Shown: positions 27,149 through 35,919 of the stretch, in pieces | How positions within the stretch are numbered: position 1 is the stretch's first letter | Layout of the letters: each line of letters begins with the position of its first letter | From: an uncultured Muribaculaceae bacterium | GTDB lineage: Bacteria > Bacteroidota > Bacteroidia > Bacteroidales > Muribaculaceae | Direction of reading: 5' to 3' | Assembly: GCA_947628305.1 (NCBI GenBank) | Contig: CANQZG010000009.1 | Coordinates: 62,001 to 126,000, forward strand | Length of the DNA stretch: 64,000 nt | Program-made: the position numbers and the translations under genes | Notes under the pieces: generated by a model | The model's input: the letters and a program-made list of their open reading frames with translations, nothing else | Told to the model about the DNA's origin: nothing | Database searches by the model: none

Positions 27149-30121
27149 ATGCGCCAATTACTTACATTTGTCCTGCTACTTGTCCTGCAACTAAACCTTG
27201 CGGCGGCAGGGCGTACTATCCGCATTCTTGCAATCGGAAACAGTTTTTCACGTGACGCCATAGAGCAAAATCTACATGAACTTGCACTCGCCGACGGCGA
27301 CACCGCGATTGTCGGGAATATGTACATCGGAGGATGTTCACTCGAACGTCATGTCAAGAACTCACGTGACAATAAACCCGAATACACCTACCGCAAAATC
27401 GGTAAAGACGGTGTAAGGCACGAAAAGACGAAGTTCACGCTCAAGGAGGCACTGAACGATGACAACTGGGACTACATCAGTGTCCAGCAGGCAAGTCCGT
27501 TCTCCGGGCAATATGAGACATACGCCGCATGGCTGCCCGAACTGATGAAGTATGTCAAAGCCAACGGCCCGAAGAAAGCCAAAATCATAATGCACCGCAC
27601 ATGGGCCTACCAGGAGAACGCCAACCATTCAGGATTCAAAAATTACAACCGTGACCAGAAAACGATGTTCAACGCCATTGTCGACGCCACGAACCGTGCA
27701 TCCAAGGCCAACGGTATAAAGACAATCATCCCGGCGGGAACAGCGATACAGAACGCCCGCACATCATTCGCCGGAGACAATCTCAACTGCGACGGATACC
27801 ACCTTGACAAGACATTCGGCCGTTATACAGCCGCATGCGCATGGTATGAGAAACTGTTCGGGAAAAATGTCATCGGGAACACCTACGCCCCCGCCGGCAT
27901 GAACCCCGACCTGAAAAAAGTTGCACAGGAGGCAGCCCATGCCGCCGTCCTGACACCTGACAAGGTTACCGACCTTGGTCATATAAAACCTGCCACCATT
28001 GTCTATAAGGATGCCAACGCACCCATAGAGATACGCATCGCCGATTTGCTCTCACGCATGAACCTCGACGAGAAAGTCATGCAACTCAACCAGTATATCA
28101 TCGGGCGAAACAACAACATCAACAATGTGGGCGAGGTCACCAAGAATATCCCCGGTGAAATCGGTTCGCTGATATTTTACGGCACAGACCCGGCGTTGCG
28201 CAACGCCGTACAGCGCACGGCTATCGAAAATACACGACTGGGCATACCCATCGTGTTCGGTTATGATGCCATCCACGGCTTCAGGACCGTCTACCCGATA
28301 TCACTCGCGCAGGCCTGTTCATGGAATCCCGCCCTTGTGGAGAAAGCATGCGCCGTCACGGCACAGGAGGCCCGCATGTCGGGTGTTGACTGGACTTATT
28401 CACCCATGATTGACGTAGCACACGACCCACGTTGGGGACGTGTCGCCGAAGGATATGGCGAAGACCCGTATGCCAACGCCGTCTTCGGCGCGGCATCAGT
28501 GCGTGGCTACCAAGGCAAGAGCCTCGCCGACTCCACATCGATAGCCGCCTGTCTAAAACATTATGTAGGCTACGGCGCATCTGAAGCCGGCCGCGACTAT
28601 GTATATACCGAAATCTCCCCACAGACCCTTTGGGACACCTATCTCATCCCCTATGAGGCGTGCGTGAAAGCGGGGGCCGCAACCCTGATGAGTTCATTCA
28701 ACAACATAAGCGGTATTCCCGGTTCGGCCAACCGTTACATCATGACCGACATACTAAAGAACCGTTGGCGTCATGACGGTTTCATCGTCAGCGACTGGGG
28801 GGCTATCGAGCAACTGATTAACCAAGGGCATGCCGCCGACAAGAAAGAGGCGGCCATGCGTGCGCTCAACGCCGGCCTCGAGGTGGACATGATGAGCCAT
28901 GCCTACGACCGTCATCTCGCCGACCTCGTCAAGGAGGGCAAGGTGTCACAGGAGACAATCGATGACGCCGTGCGTCGCGTCCTGCGTGTGAAATTCCGTC
29001 TCGGCCTGTTCGAGAAACCCTATACACCCGATGTCCCCGACCGATTCCTGCGCCCGTCGTCTTTAAAGACCGCCGGACAACTCGCAGCCGAATCAATGGT
29101 GCTACTAAAGAACGACAGTACATCGGTGCTCCCCTTACGCGGGAAAAAGAATATCGCCGTCATAGGCCCGATGGCCAAGAACAAGTGGGACATGCTCGGC
29201 TCTTGGTGCGGACACGGCGACACGACCGACGTAGACATAATCTATGACGGCATAGTGCGCGAATTTGGTAAAGATGCTACAATCACATACGCCCGAGGAT
29301 GTTCGATGCGCGGTAATGACCGTTCCGGCTTCAAAGAGGCGTTAGAAAACGCACGCAAGGCCGATGTAGTGGTATTGTGTCTCGGAGAGATGATTACATG
29401 GAGCGGAGAGAACGCATCACGTGCATCAATCGCCCTCCCCGCACTGCAGGAGGAACTCGCAATGGAGGTCGCCAAGGCCGGGAAACCCATTGTCCTTGTC
29501 CTCAACAATGGCCGTCCGCTTGAACTTTGTCGCCTTGAACCAATCGCCAACGCGATTGTAGAGGCATGGCAACCGGGTATAAACGGTGCCGATGCCCTCG
29601 CCGGAATACTGTCAGGGCGCATCAACCCGTCGGGTAAACTCGCCATGACATTCCCCTACACCACCGGACAGATTCCCATCTATTACAACCGTCGTAAAAG
29701 TGGACGTTATCACCAAGGGTTCTATCAAGATATAACAAGTGAGCCTATGTACCCGTTCGGCCACGGATTAAGCTACACCACATTCAGCTACGGAGAGCCC
29801 ACGGCATCAAAGACCGACTTCAAGCGCGGTGACAAAATCAAGGTGACAGTCCCTGTAACCAATACCGGCGACATGAAGGGTGACGAGACCGTCCTGTGGT
29901 TCATCGCCGACCCCTATTCGACAATCACCCGTCCCGTCAAGGAACTGAAATACTTTGAAAAGAAAAGCATTGCCCCCGGCGAGACAGCGACCTATACATT
30001 CACAATCGACCCATGGCGTGACCTTAGCTTCATCGACGGAGACGGCAAACGTTTCCTCGAGGCCGGCGAATATCATGTCATTGTGAACGGTAAAAAATTA
30101 ACCCTAAACCTTACAGACTGA
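27149..30121 (+). CDS. DUF4886 (SGNH-like) - GH3 beta-glucosidase fusion
   Basis: The 990-residue exported protein starts at MRQLLTFVLLL... (27149; the in-frame ATG at 27107 overlaps the previous gene and precedes the signal). Residues about 22-260 are a DUF4886 domain, with ILAIGNSFSRD at its start (serine in block I position) and CDGYHLD at its end, the D-x-x-H pattern of SGNH hydrolases. Residues about 285-990 are a complete GH3 enzyme: VFGYDAIHGF, ACLKHYVGYGASEAG, and GFIVSDWGAIEQ with nucleophile D549, then the alpha/beta sandwich and a fibronectin-like end. The fusion suggests removal of an acyl group and of a beta-linked sugar by one polypeptide. Its stop overlaps the next start (TGATG). 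Confidence 0.9.
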   Translation: MRQLLTFVLLLVLQLNLAAAGRTIRILAIGNSFSRDAIEQNLHELALADGDTAIVGNMYIGGCSLERHVKNSRDNKPEYTYRKIGKDGVRHEKTKFTLKEALNDDNWDYISVQQASPFSGQYETYAAWLPELMKYVKANGPKKAKIIMHRTWAYQENANHSGFKNYNRDQKTMFNAIVDATNRASKANGIKTIIPAGTAIQNARTSFAGDNLNCDGYHLDKTFGRYTAACAWYEKLFGKNVIGNTYAPAGMNPDLKKVAQEAAHAAVLTPDKVTDLGHIKPATIVYKDANAPIEIRIADLLSRMNLDEKVMQLNQYIIGRNNNINNVGEVTKNIPGEIGSLIFYGTDPALRNAVQRTAIENTRLGIPIVFGYDAIHGFRTVYPISLAQACSWNPALVEKACAVTAQEARMSGVDWTYSPMIDVAHDPRWGRVAEGYGEDPYANAVFGAASVRGYQGKSLADSTSIAACLKHYVGYGASEAGRDYVYTEISPQTLWDTYLIPYEACVKAGAATLMSSFNNISGIPGSANRYIMTDILKNRWRHDGFIVSDWGAIEQLINQGHAADKKEAAMRALNAGLEVDMMSHAYDRHLADLVKEGKVSQETIDDAVRRVLRVKFRLGLFEKPYTPDVPDRFLRPSSLKTAGQLAAESMVLLKNDSTSVLPLRGKKNIAVIGPMAKNKWDMLGSWCGHGDTTDVDIIYDGIVREFGKDATITYARGCSMRGNDRSGFKEALENARKADVVVLCLGEMITWSGENASRASIALPALQEELAMEVAKAGKPIVLVLNNGRPLELCRLEPIANAIVEAWQPGINGADALAGILSGRINPSGKLAMTFPYTTGQIPIYYNRRKSGRYHQGFYQDITSEPMYPFGHGLSYTTFSYGEPTASKTDFKRGDKIKVTVPVTNTGDMKGDETVLWFIADPYSTITRPVKELKYFEKKSIAPGETATYTFTIDPWRDLSFIDGDGKRFLEAGEYHVIVNGKKLTLNLTD

Positions 30122-32589
30122 TGAAACTGAAATCCATTATATTAGCCTTGACTGTCGGAGTTGTATCCGTGGCAAACGCGGTGACTATAACTCCTGAACA
30201 CGAGAAACGTGCACGCGAACTCGTGTCAAAGATGACTCTTGACGAGAAAATATCCTATCTCTCGGGCGAGACATCATTCTCCCTACGTCCAATCGAACGT
30301 CTCGGCATACCGCGCATACTGCTTGCCGACGGTCCGCAGGGAATACGCAACCATTGCAAGGGGAGCACACTTTATCCGTCAGGCATACTCGCCGCAGCGA
30401 CATGGAACCGCGACCTCATCAACCGTTACGGCCGTAGCCTGGGCGACGATGCACGCGCCCGTGGCGTGTCGATATTGCTCGGCCCGGGTGTGAATATCTA
30501 CCGTTCCCCGCTGTGCGGACGCAACTATGAATACATGGGTGAGGACCCCTACCTGACATCGGAAATCGCCGCAAATTACATTGACGGCGTGCAGTCACGC
30601 GGTGTCATCGCCACCATCAAGCATTTCGCCGCCAACAATCAGGAATGGAGCCGCCATCATGTCAGCAGCGATGTCGATGAGCGCACTCTCAATGAAATCT
30701 ATTTCCCCGCATTCCGCAAAGCTGTAAAGAAAGCCGGCGTAGGCGCGGTCATGGACTGTTATAACCTCATAAATGGCGTACATGCCACCGAAAACCATTG
30801 GCTGAACACCGATGTCCTGCGCAATCAATGGGGATTCAAAGGCCTGTTGATGAGTGACTGGACATCTGTCTACTCAACCGTCAACGCCGCCAACTCGGGT
30901 CTCGACCTTGAGATGCCCAAAGCCGTACATTACACCGACTCATTGCTGCGTGACGCCCTTGCCAACGGACGGGTGACAATGAAAACCATCGATGACAAGG
31001 TAGCGCATCTTTTACAGACGTTCATCGCTTTCGGCCTCCTCGACCGCGAAGCCAAGGATTCATCCATCTCCCATGATTACGCTCCGTCACGCGAAACCGC
31101 ACTTGTAACGGCAAGGGAAGGTATAGTACTCCTGAAAAATGATGCAAAGACACTGCCATTGAAAGGCCGCACCGTCATCCTCGGGCCTAACGCCGACACC
31201 ATTGTATCAGGCGGAGGCAGCGGCACAGTGAAAGCATTCTCAATCACCCCGCTTTCACGTGCGATGAAAAAAGCGAGAAAAAACACTGTCGTGCTGGATG
31301 ACAGCCGTCTATATGTGGACGTGATACCCATGGTGTTCACCGATGAAACCAAAAAGGAACATGGGTTCAAGGGCGAATATTTCACCAACCAGAAAATGGA
31401 AGGCACCCCGTTCTCAACGCGCACCGACCCGCGTGTCGATTTCAACTGGAAAAGCGCCGCCCCCATGGCGGGTATGCCCGATGACCATTTCTCGGCACGG
31501 TGGACAGGCGTGTACACCCCCGACAAGGACGAGACACTGAAAATCACAATCGGTGGCGATGACGGTTATCGGCTGTTTGTAAACAACCGACAGGTTGCCG
31601 GTGACTGGGGCAACCACTCATTCAGCGAACGCCAAGTCGAATTTGATGTGAAAAAGGGCGAGACCTACCGTCTCCGCGTTGAATATTTCGACAATATATC
31701 CGACGCTACAGTGCGCCTATCGATGAAAAGCCTTGACCGGGAGACATTGCGAAAAGAACTCTCACGCGCCGACAATGTAGTGTTGTGCACAGGTTTCACA
31801 GGCGATGTTGAGGGAGAAGGGTTTGACCGCAATTTTGCCTTGCCGGCCTATCAGGAAAAATTCATCAAGGATATCGCGGCCATCAACCCCAACCTCACCG
31901 TGGTTATCAATGCGGGCGGGGCCGTTGACCTCTCCAAGTGGATTGATGACGCCAAAGCGATTGTGATGGCATGGTATCCGGGACAGGAAGGAGGAACGGC
32001 CCTCGCCGAGATTCTGACAGGCAAAATCTCACCGTCAGGCAAACTGCCCATAACCTACGACCGAGTCCTCGCCGATAACCCCTCCTTCAAGAACTATCAC
32101 ACCAACCGTAAAAAGACCCGCTCAACCAACACCCGTGAATGCAATCACGTGGAATACCGTGAAGGTGTATTCGGTGGCTACCGTGGATATGACCGCGAGG
32201 GAAAAACCCCGCTCTACCCGTTCGGTTACGGATTGAGTTACTCGACATTTGAGTTTGACGGCCTTGAATTATCCCCGGCCGGCGAAAACAAGGTTAAGGT
32301 GACTTTCAACATCAAGAACACAGGTAAACAGCGTGCTGCCGAGGTCGCCCAGGTGTACGTGACCGACACCGAATGTTCAGTACCCCGACCTGTCAAGGAA
32401 CTGAAAGGATTCGAGAAAGTCGAACTTGCACCGGGAGAGACACGCCGTGTGGAAATCATTCTTGAACCCGAAGCGTTCAGTTTCTATGATATCGACAGCC
32501 ATGACTTTGTAATCGAACCCGGAGAATTTGAAATTTCCGTAGGCAACTCATCGGCGACACTACCATTGAAAGGTAAAATAACACTATGA
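30121..32589 (+). CDS. GH3 beta-glucosidase with inserted PA14 domain
   Basis: The 822-residue exported enzyme (signal about 1-20) is a GH3 with the N-terminal barrel (about 25-310) containing ILLADGPQGIR, TIKHFAANNQEWSR and GLLMSDWTSVYS, in which D246 is the expected nucleophile. A PA14 module (about 415-540, FKGEYFTNQKMEG...IGGDDGYRLFVNN) is inserted in the second domain, as in many plant- and gut-type GH3 enzymes, where it shapes the active site. The C terminus is fibronectin-like. It differs clearly from the GH3 part of the preceding gene, so the two probably act on different beta linkages. Start and stop overlap both neighbours. Confidence 0.93.
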   Translation: MKLKSIILALTVGVVSVANAVTITPEHEKRARELVSKMTLDEKISYLSGETSFSLRPIERLGIPRILLADGPQGIRNHCKGSTLYPSGILAAATWNRDLINRYGRSLGDDARARGVSILLGPGVNIYRSPLCGRNYEYMGEDPYLTSEIAANYIDGVQSRGVIATIKHFAANNQEWSRHHVSSDVDERTLNEIYFPAFRKAVKKAGVGAVMDCYNLINGVHATENHWLNTDVLRNQWGFKGLLMSDWTSVYSTVNAANSGLDLEMPKAVHYTDSLLRDALANGRVTMKTIDDKVAHLLQTFIAFGLLDREAKDSSISHDYAPSRETALVTAREGIVLLKNDAKTLPLKGRTVILGPNADTIVSGGGSGTVKAFSITPLSRAMKKARKNTVVLDDSRLYVDVIPMVFTDETKKEHGFKGEYFTNQKMEGTPFSTRTDPRVDFNWKSAAPMAGMPDDHFSARWTGVYTPDKDETLKITIGGDDGYRLFVNNRQVAGDWGNHSFSERQVEFDVKKGETYRLRVEYFDNISDATVRLSMKSLDRETLRKELSRADNVVLCTGFTGDVEGEGFDRNFALPAYQEKFIKDIAAINPNLTVVINAGGAVDLSKWIDDAKAIVMAWYPGQEGGTALAEILTGKISPSGKLPITYDRVLADNPSFKNYHTNRKKTRSTNTRECNHVEYREGVFGGYRGYDREGKTPLYPFGYGLSYSTFEFDGLELSPAGENKVKVTFNIKNTGKQRAAEVAQVYVTDTECSVPRPVKELKGFEKVELAPGETRRVEIILEPEAFSFYDIDSHDFVIEPGEFEISVGNSSATLPLKGKITL

Positions 32590-35057
32590 ACCACCGACAA
32601 ATCCTCATATCCGCAGTTATATGTGCCATGACGTGTCTACACGTCATGGCCTCTCGTAATGAGTCCCTGCTGCGCCACGGCTGGAAATTTACACAAAATG
32701 ACGATTCGCTTTCTCGCAACGCCGTGTATGACGACTCGCGGTGGCAAAAAGTCACCGTGCCGCATGACTGGGCGATATACGGCCCATTCGACCGCAAGCA
32801 CGACCTCCAGAAAGTGGCCGTGACACAGGACGGCGAGACACGTGCCACGCTCAAGACCGGGCGTTCGGGCGGTCTGCCTTACATGGGTACAGGGTGGTAT
32901 CGCACGACATTTGATGTCCCCCAAGGGAAAAACGCGACACTGGTCTTTGACGGCGCGATGAGCGAGGCCCGCGTATGGGTCAACGGCCAAGAGGCCGGTT
33001 CATGGCCGTTCGGGTACAACTCGTTCCATCTCGATGTCACGCCCTACCTGACCGCCGACGGCAAAAACAACACCCTGGCCGTCAGACTTGAGAACAAACC
33101 GTTCTCATCGCGATGGTATCCCGGTGCGGGACTCTACCGCAATGTGCACCTCGTCACGACCGACCCTATTCATGTGCCGGTGTGGGGAACACACATCACG
33201 ACACCCCATGTCACTGATGAATATGCCACAGTAAAACTGCTGACATCGGTAGAAAACGCCGGGGACAGTGAACTCAAGATAGTCACCGATATAATCTCCC
33301 CGCAGGGAAAGGTTGTCGCGACACGCACCACCCAAGGTAAAGTCAACCATGGATTGCCCATAGAGCAAAATTTCGAGGTAACCACCCCGCAGCGGTGGTC
33401 GCCTGAGACTCCATTGCTGTACACCGCCAAGACTCGCATATATGATGAAAACAACAGGCTCGTAGACACCTACGACACCCGTTTCGGCATACGTTCAATC
33501 GAGGTGATTCCTGAACGAGGATTCTTTCTCAACGGGAAACTACGCAAGTTTCAAGGGGTATGCAATCACCACGACCTCGGCCCGTTGGGTGCCGCGGTCA
33601 ATACATCGGCCCTGCGTCATCAGCTGACACTACTGAAAGAGATGGGATGTGACGCCGTGCGCACCACCCACAACATGCCCGCCCCCGAACTTGTGGAACT
33701 ATGTGACGAAATGGGACTGATGGTCATGGTAGAGCCGTTCGATGAATGGGATATAGCCAAATGCGAGAACGGCTATCATCGATTCTTCAACGAATGGGCC
33801 GAGCGAGACATGGTGAACATGCTACACCATTACCGCAACAATCCATCGGTCGTGATGTGGTCGATTGGTAACGAAGTACCCACCCAGTGCAGCGATGAAG
33901 GGTACAAGGTGGCTACGATGCTTCAGGATATATGTCACCGCGAAGACCCCACACGTCCTGTCACATGCGGGATGGACCAGGTGACATGCGTCCTCGGGAA
34001 CGGCTTCGCCTCGCTCATCGAGATTCCCGGTCTGAATTACCGCACGGCACGGTACAAGGAGACATACGACCAGCATCCGCGCAAACTGGTGCTCGGTTCA
34101 GAGACCGGCTCCACGGTCAGTTCCCGCGGGGTATATAAATTCCCCGTCAAGGTGGGCACGGCCATGTACCCCGACCATCAGTCGACAGGCTATGACACGG
34201 AACATTGCGCATGGTCCAATATCCCCGACGTTGACTTCGCCCTCGCCGATGACTACCCGTGGACAATGGGACAGTTCGTGTGGACAGGTTTCGATTACCT
34301 CGGCGAACCGTCTCCCTATAACACCGACGCATGGCCCAGCCACAGCTCCCTGTTCGGAATAATCGACCTGGCATCCATCCCCAAAGACCGCTACTGGTTG
34401 TTCCGCAGTGTCTGGAACCGCGACAAACACACCCTGCATGTCCTCCCCCACTGGACATGGCCGGGACGTGAAGGTAAGGTAACCCCGGTAATGGTTTATA
34501 CCGATTATCCCGAAGCCGAACTGTTCATAAACGGAGTAAGCCAGGGTCGTCAACGTAAACTGACAGCCGACCAGGCGGCAGCGTCAACCGACTCGCTCGC
34601 CCTGTTGCGCCGTTACCGTCTGATGTGGATGGACGCGGTGTACCAACCCGGCGAAATCAAAGTCATCGCATACGATTCAACCGGGAAACCCGCTGAAGAA
34701 AAAGTCATAAAGACCGCCGGGAAACCTTACACCGTCATGCTGTCATCAAGCCGTGACATCCTCAAGGCCGACGGAGATGACTTGGCATATATCACCGTCT
34801 CGGTGGTAGACAAGGACGGTAACGTCTGCCCCGATGACTCACGCATGCTGAATTTCAAAGTTACAGGCCAAGGTGAATACCGTGCATCGGCCAACGGTGA
34901 CGCGACATGCCTCGACCTATTCCACCTACCACGCATGCATGCGTTCAAGGGACGCCTCACCACGATTGTGCAAAGTGGCGACACCCCCGGGAATGTCACA
35001 TTGCAAGTCTCCGCCCCCGGACTGAAACCGGCCCGTATAACCATTCCGGTAAAATAG
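32586..35057 (+). CDS. GH2-family beta-galactosidase-like enzyme
   Basis: The 823-residue exported GH2 enzyme (signal about 1-22) has jelly roll (about 25-195), Ig-like (195-300) and barrel (300-600) domains, then extra C-terminal beta domains (DUF4982-like and Ig-like, about 620-823). Catalytic residues are acid/base MWSIGNEVP (E430) and nucleophile LVLGSETGS (E506). The four- or five-domain layout is usual for exo-beta-galactosidases of gut PULs. It overlaps the GH3 stop by ATGA and is the last gene of the enzyme operon; a hairpin with a T-rich tail follows. Confidence 0.92.
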   Translation: MNHRQILISAVICAMTCLHVMASRNESLLRHGWKFTQNDDSLSRNAVYDDSRWQKVTVPHDWAIYGPFDRKHDLQKVAVTQDGETRATLKTGRSGGLPYMGTGWYRTTFDVPQGKNATLVFDGAMSEARVWVNGQEAGSWPFGYNSFHLDVTPYLTADGKNNTLAVRLENKPFSSRWYPGAGLYRNVHLVTTDPIHVPVWGTHITTPHVTDEYATVKLLTSVENAGDSELKIVTDIISPQGKVVATRTTQGKVNHGLPIEQNFEVTTPQRWSPETPLLYTAKTRIYDENNRLVDTYDTRFGIRSIEVIPERGFFLNGKLRKFQGVCNHHDLGPLGAAVNTSALRHQLTLLKEMGCDAVRTTHNMPAPELVELCDEMGLMVMVEPFDEWDIAKCENGYHRFFNEWAERDMVNMLHHYRNNPSVVMWSIGNEVPTQCSDEGYKVATMLQDICHREDPTRPVTCGMDQVTCVLGNGFASLIEIPGLNYRTARYKETYDQHPRKLVLGSETGSTVSSRGVYKFPVKVGTAMYPDHQSTGYDTEHCAWSNIPDVDFALADDYPWTMGQFVWTGFDYLGEPSPYNTDAWPSHSSLFGIIDLASIPKDRYWLFRSVWNRDKHTLHVLPHWTWPGREGKVTPVMVYTDYPEAELFINGVSQGRQRKLTADQAAASTDSLALLRRYRLMWMDAVYQPGEIKVIAYDSTGKPAEEKVIKTAGKPYTVMLSSSRDILKADGDDLAYITVSVVDKDGNVCPDDSRMLNFKVTGQGEYRASANGDATCLDLFHLPRMHAFKGRLTTIVQSGDTPGNVTLQVSAPGLKPARITIPVK

Positions 35058-35085
35058 TCAATAAAAAACAGAATCAAGATGATGT

Positions 35086-35128
35086 GGATTTGGCAAATAT
35101 GTGTATATTTGCCAAATCCCATTTTTAT
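35086..35128 (+). terminator. Terminator-like hairpin overlapping the next promoter
   Basis: Perfect 15-bp arms (GGATTTGGCAAATAT 35086-35100, complement 35105-35119) surround GTGT and are followed by CATTTTTATTT. It lies 28 bases after the PUL's last stop. A -7-type TATATTTG (35104-35111) lies in the loop and 3' arm, so the element may end the PUL transcript and start the next one, or be an operator. Confidence 0.7.
35104..35111 (+). promoter_or_regulatory. -7 promoter element (TATATTTG) inside a palindrome
   Basis: TATATTTG matches TAnnTTTG and lies 34 bases before the start of the barrel protein gene. The TTTG at 35089-35092 is only 11 bases away, too close for a -33 box, and no other good one is seen. 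Confidence 0.5.
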
Positions 35129-35145
35129 TTAACACGTTTACGACT

Positions 35146-35799
35146 ATGAAAAAATTACTGACAATCGTAATGGCGGCGTGCTGTTTCATCGGGACACACG
35201 CGCAGGAAACACTGTTGAACAACCCTGACAACCATGGCTACTGGGGTGTGCGTGCATCACTCGACATCAGCTGTCCCGGTGATGTAAAATACAGCGGTAT
35301 AGGAATCGACACATACGACAACGGAGTTGGATTCTCAATCGGCGGTATATACAATGCACCCGTTGTTGCCAATTTCTACATCGAACCGGGATTGAACCTG
35401 TATTACAACACCTATTCACTCAGCAAGTTATTCAAAGACGAACTAAAAGCATCAAGCGCATCAATCCGCAAATTCGGAATGCGCATACCAGTGATGGCAG
35501 GATACCATTTTGATTTCACTCCCGATGCCAAGGTATCGGTTTTCACCGGTCCCGAACTTGAAGTAGGTTTCACTGGTAAACTACATCTGAAATCAGGGAA
35601 TGTCAGCGAGTCCGGGACAATATATGATGACGGAGGCATGAGTCGCATAGACTGCCTGTGGCGTGTCGGTGCCGGCGTGACATTCGGGAACTACTACGGC
35701 AGTGTCAGCGGTGCGTTCGGCCTTGTCAACATGAACAAGAATGACGGATACACATTCCACGAAAACCTCGTATCAATCACTCTCGGATACAACTTCTAA
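35146..35799 (+). CDS. Small outer-membrane beta-barrel protein
   Basis: The 217-residue protein has a signal peptide (about 1-20, ending GTHAQ) and then alternating amphipathic strands (IGGIYNAPVVANFYIEPGLN, VSVFTGPELEVGFTGKL), ending ENLVSITLGYNF with the aromatic residue required for BAM-dependent insertion. This is the porin-family barrel of about eight strands (OmpX/OmpW-like), frequent in Bacteroidota and of no fixed function. The start at 35146 follows the -7 element at 35104, whereas the upstream in-frame GTG at 35101 lies within the palindrome. Confidence 0.85.
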   Translation: MKKLLTIVMAACCFIGTHAQETLLNNPDNHGYWGVRASLDISCPGDVKYSGIGIDTYDNGVGFSIGGIYNAPVVANFYIEPGLNLYYNTYSLSKLFKDELKASSASIRKFGMRIPVMAGYHFDFTPDAKVSVFTGPELEVGFTGKLHLKSGNVSESGTIYDDGGMSRIDCLWRVGAGVTFGNYYGSVSGAFGLVNMNKNDGYTFHENLVSITLGYNF

Positions 35800-35818
35800 T
35801 ATCTTTAAAGAAATATTT

Positions 35819-35834
35819 CAGCAATTAGTTGCTG
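35819..35834 (+). promoter_or_regulatory. Small palindrome at the frd promoter
   Basis: CAGCAA-TTAG-TTGCTG is a perfect 6-bp inverted repeat over the -33 position of the frd promoter. It may be an operator, but could be chance. Confidence 0.35.
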
Positions 35835-35859
35835 CGGGAAGATTTTTGCACTAAATTTG
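35828..35859 (+). promoter_or_regulatory. Promoter of the frdCAB operon
   Basis: GTTG (35828-35831, 3 of 4 with TTTG), a 20-base spacer and TAAATTTG (35852-35859, full match to TAnnTTTG). The -7 element lies in the loop and 3' arm of the hairpin at 35837-35871. The leader to the start codon is about 55 bases. Confidence 0.68.
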
Positions 35860-35880
35860 CAAAAATCTTCCTTTGTTTAA
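35837..35880 (+). terminator. Hairpin between the barrel gene and frd operon, overlapping the promoter
   Basis: GGAAGATTTTTGCA (35837-35850) and TGCAAAAATCTTCC (35858-35871) are perfect 14-bp arms with a 7-base loop, followed by TTTGTTTAA. It looks like the terminator of the barrel gene, and it contains the frd -7 element. Confidence 0.65.
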
Positions 35881-35919
35881 CAACTTTAACCAATTAATAA
35901 TTAAAACACCTAAACTACT

